Shown here: in pieces, positions 5,347-5,383 of the stretch
Layout of the letters: each line of letters begins with the position of its first letter
How positions within the stretch are numbered: position 1 is the first letter of the stretch
Source: Micavibrio sp.
Lineage (GTDB): Bacteria; Pseudomonadota; Alphaproteobacteria; Micavibrionales; Micavibrionaceae
Reading direction: 5' to 3'
Assembly (NCBI GenBank): GCA_027066695.1
Contig: JAMONE010000246.1
Span: 1 to 5,383 of the forward strand
DNA: 5,383 nucleotides
Notes under the pieces: model-generated
Databases searched by the model: none
Told to the model about the DNA's origin: nothing
Seen by the model: only the letters and a program-made list of their open reading frames with translations
Program-made: the position numbers and the translations under genes

Positions 5347-5368
5347 ACCCCGCCGCAAGCAGCGAGGT
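5347..5368 (-). repeat. GC-rich palindrome with CUUG loop, repeat-like
   Basis: ACCCCGCCGC (5347-5356) faces GCAGCGAGGT (5359-5368) around two central bases. On the plus strand the stem has two C-A mismatches; as minus-strand RNA both become U-G pairs, giving ten continuous pairs, or nine closed by a CUUG tetraloop. This GC-rich block stands out sharply in AT-rich surroundings and resembles the short palindromic repeats dispersed in some Rickettsiales-type genomes (recalled pattern, not searched). No T-run follows, so it is not a standard terminator. Confidence 0.5.
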
Positions 5369-5383
5369 ATCAGCACTTTGTCA

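Noticed and set aside
1..5383. The first and last seven bases of the window are identical (TTTGTCA), hinting at a circular molecule or a target duplication
   Set aside because: Seven bases is too short to prove overlap, and the housekeeping genes argue against a small plasmid; most likely coincidence or a cutting artefact.

Overview
The window looks like chromosomal DNA of a low-GC proteobacterium. An alphaproteobacterial, possibly obligately host-associated (Rickettsiales- or Holosporales-like) lineage is my guess, from the AT-rich sequence, the protein style and a short GC-rich palindrome at the right edge. No rRNA or lineage marker is present to prove it. All long genes lie on the minus strand, so transcription runs mostly right to left.

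Region 1 (1-1568) is a housekeeping block. mazG (house-cleaning NTP pyrophosphohydrolase) and rnhB (ribonuclease HII) overlap by 4 bases and form a two-gene operon. A candidate promoter lies at 1541-1568, a leader carries a perfect 20-bp tandem duplication (1501-1540), and a good Shine-Dalgarno precedes a TTG start. Base composition is moderate.

Region 2 (about 1620-3000) is an apparently intact IS110-family insertion sequence. It has one full-length DEDD transposase/recombinase gene, a long structured non-coding stretch after the gene (1626-1826), and a perfect 10-bp inverted repeat near both ends (1625-1634 and 2985-2994). Subterminal repeats plus a non-coding tail 3' of the gene point to the IS1111 subgroup, so the tail is where a bridge RNA would be expected. 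Several stems with G-U pairs that only work in minus-strand RNA are visible there. The other end (2937-2997) is packed with inverted repeats.

Region 3 (3043-5383) is very AT-rich accessory DNA. It holds a 556-residue AIPR-family (abortive infection/phage resistance) protein with a nuclease-like N-terminus, then a compact unit on the opposite (plus) strand. That unit has a near-consensus promoter overlapped by two dyads, an RNA of about 115 nt with two nested 9-bp stems, and a strong terminator hairpin. The same hairpin ends an unrecognised 114-residue basic protein gene read from the other side. The right edge carries a GC-rich hairpin with a CUUG loop that looks like a dispersed repeat and lies inside the open frame of that last gene.

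The housekeeping pair, the IS and the defence-like island have no visible shared regulation. The two most interesting items are the plus-strand small RNA unit beside the AIPR gene and the putative bridge RNA of the IS. Both rest on sequence and structure read by eye, without homology searches.
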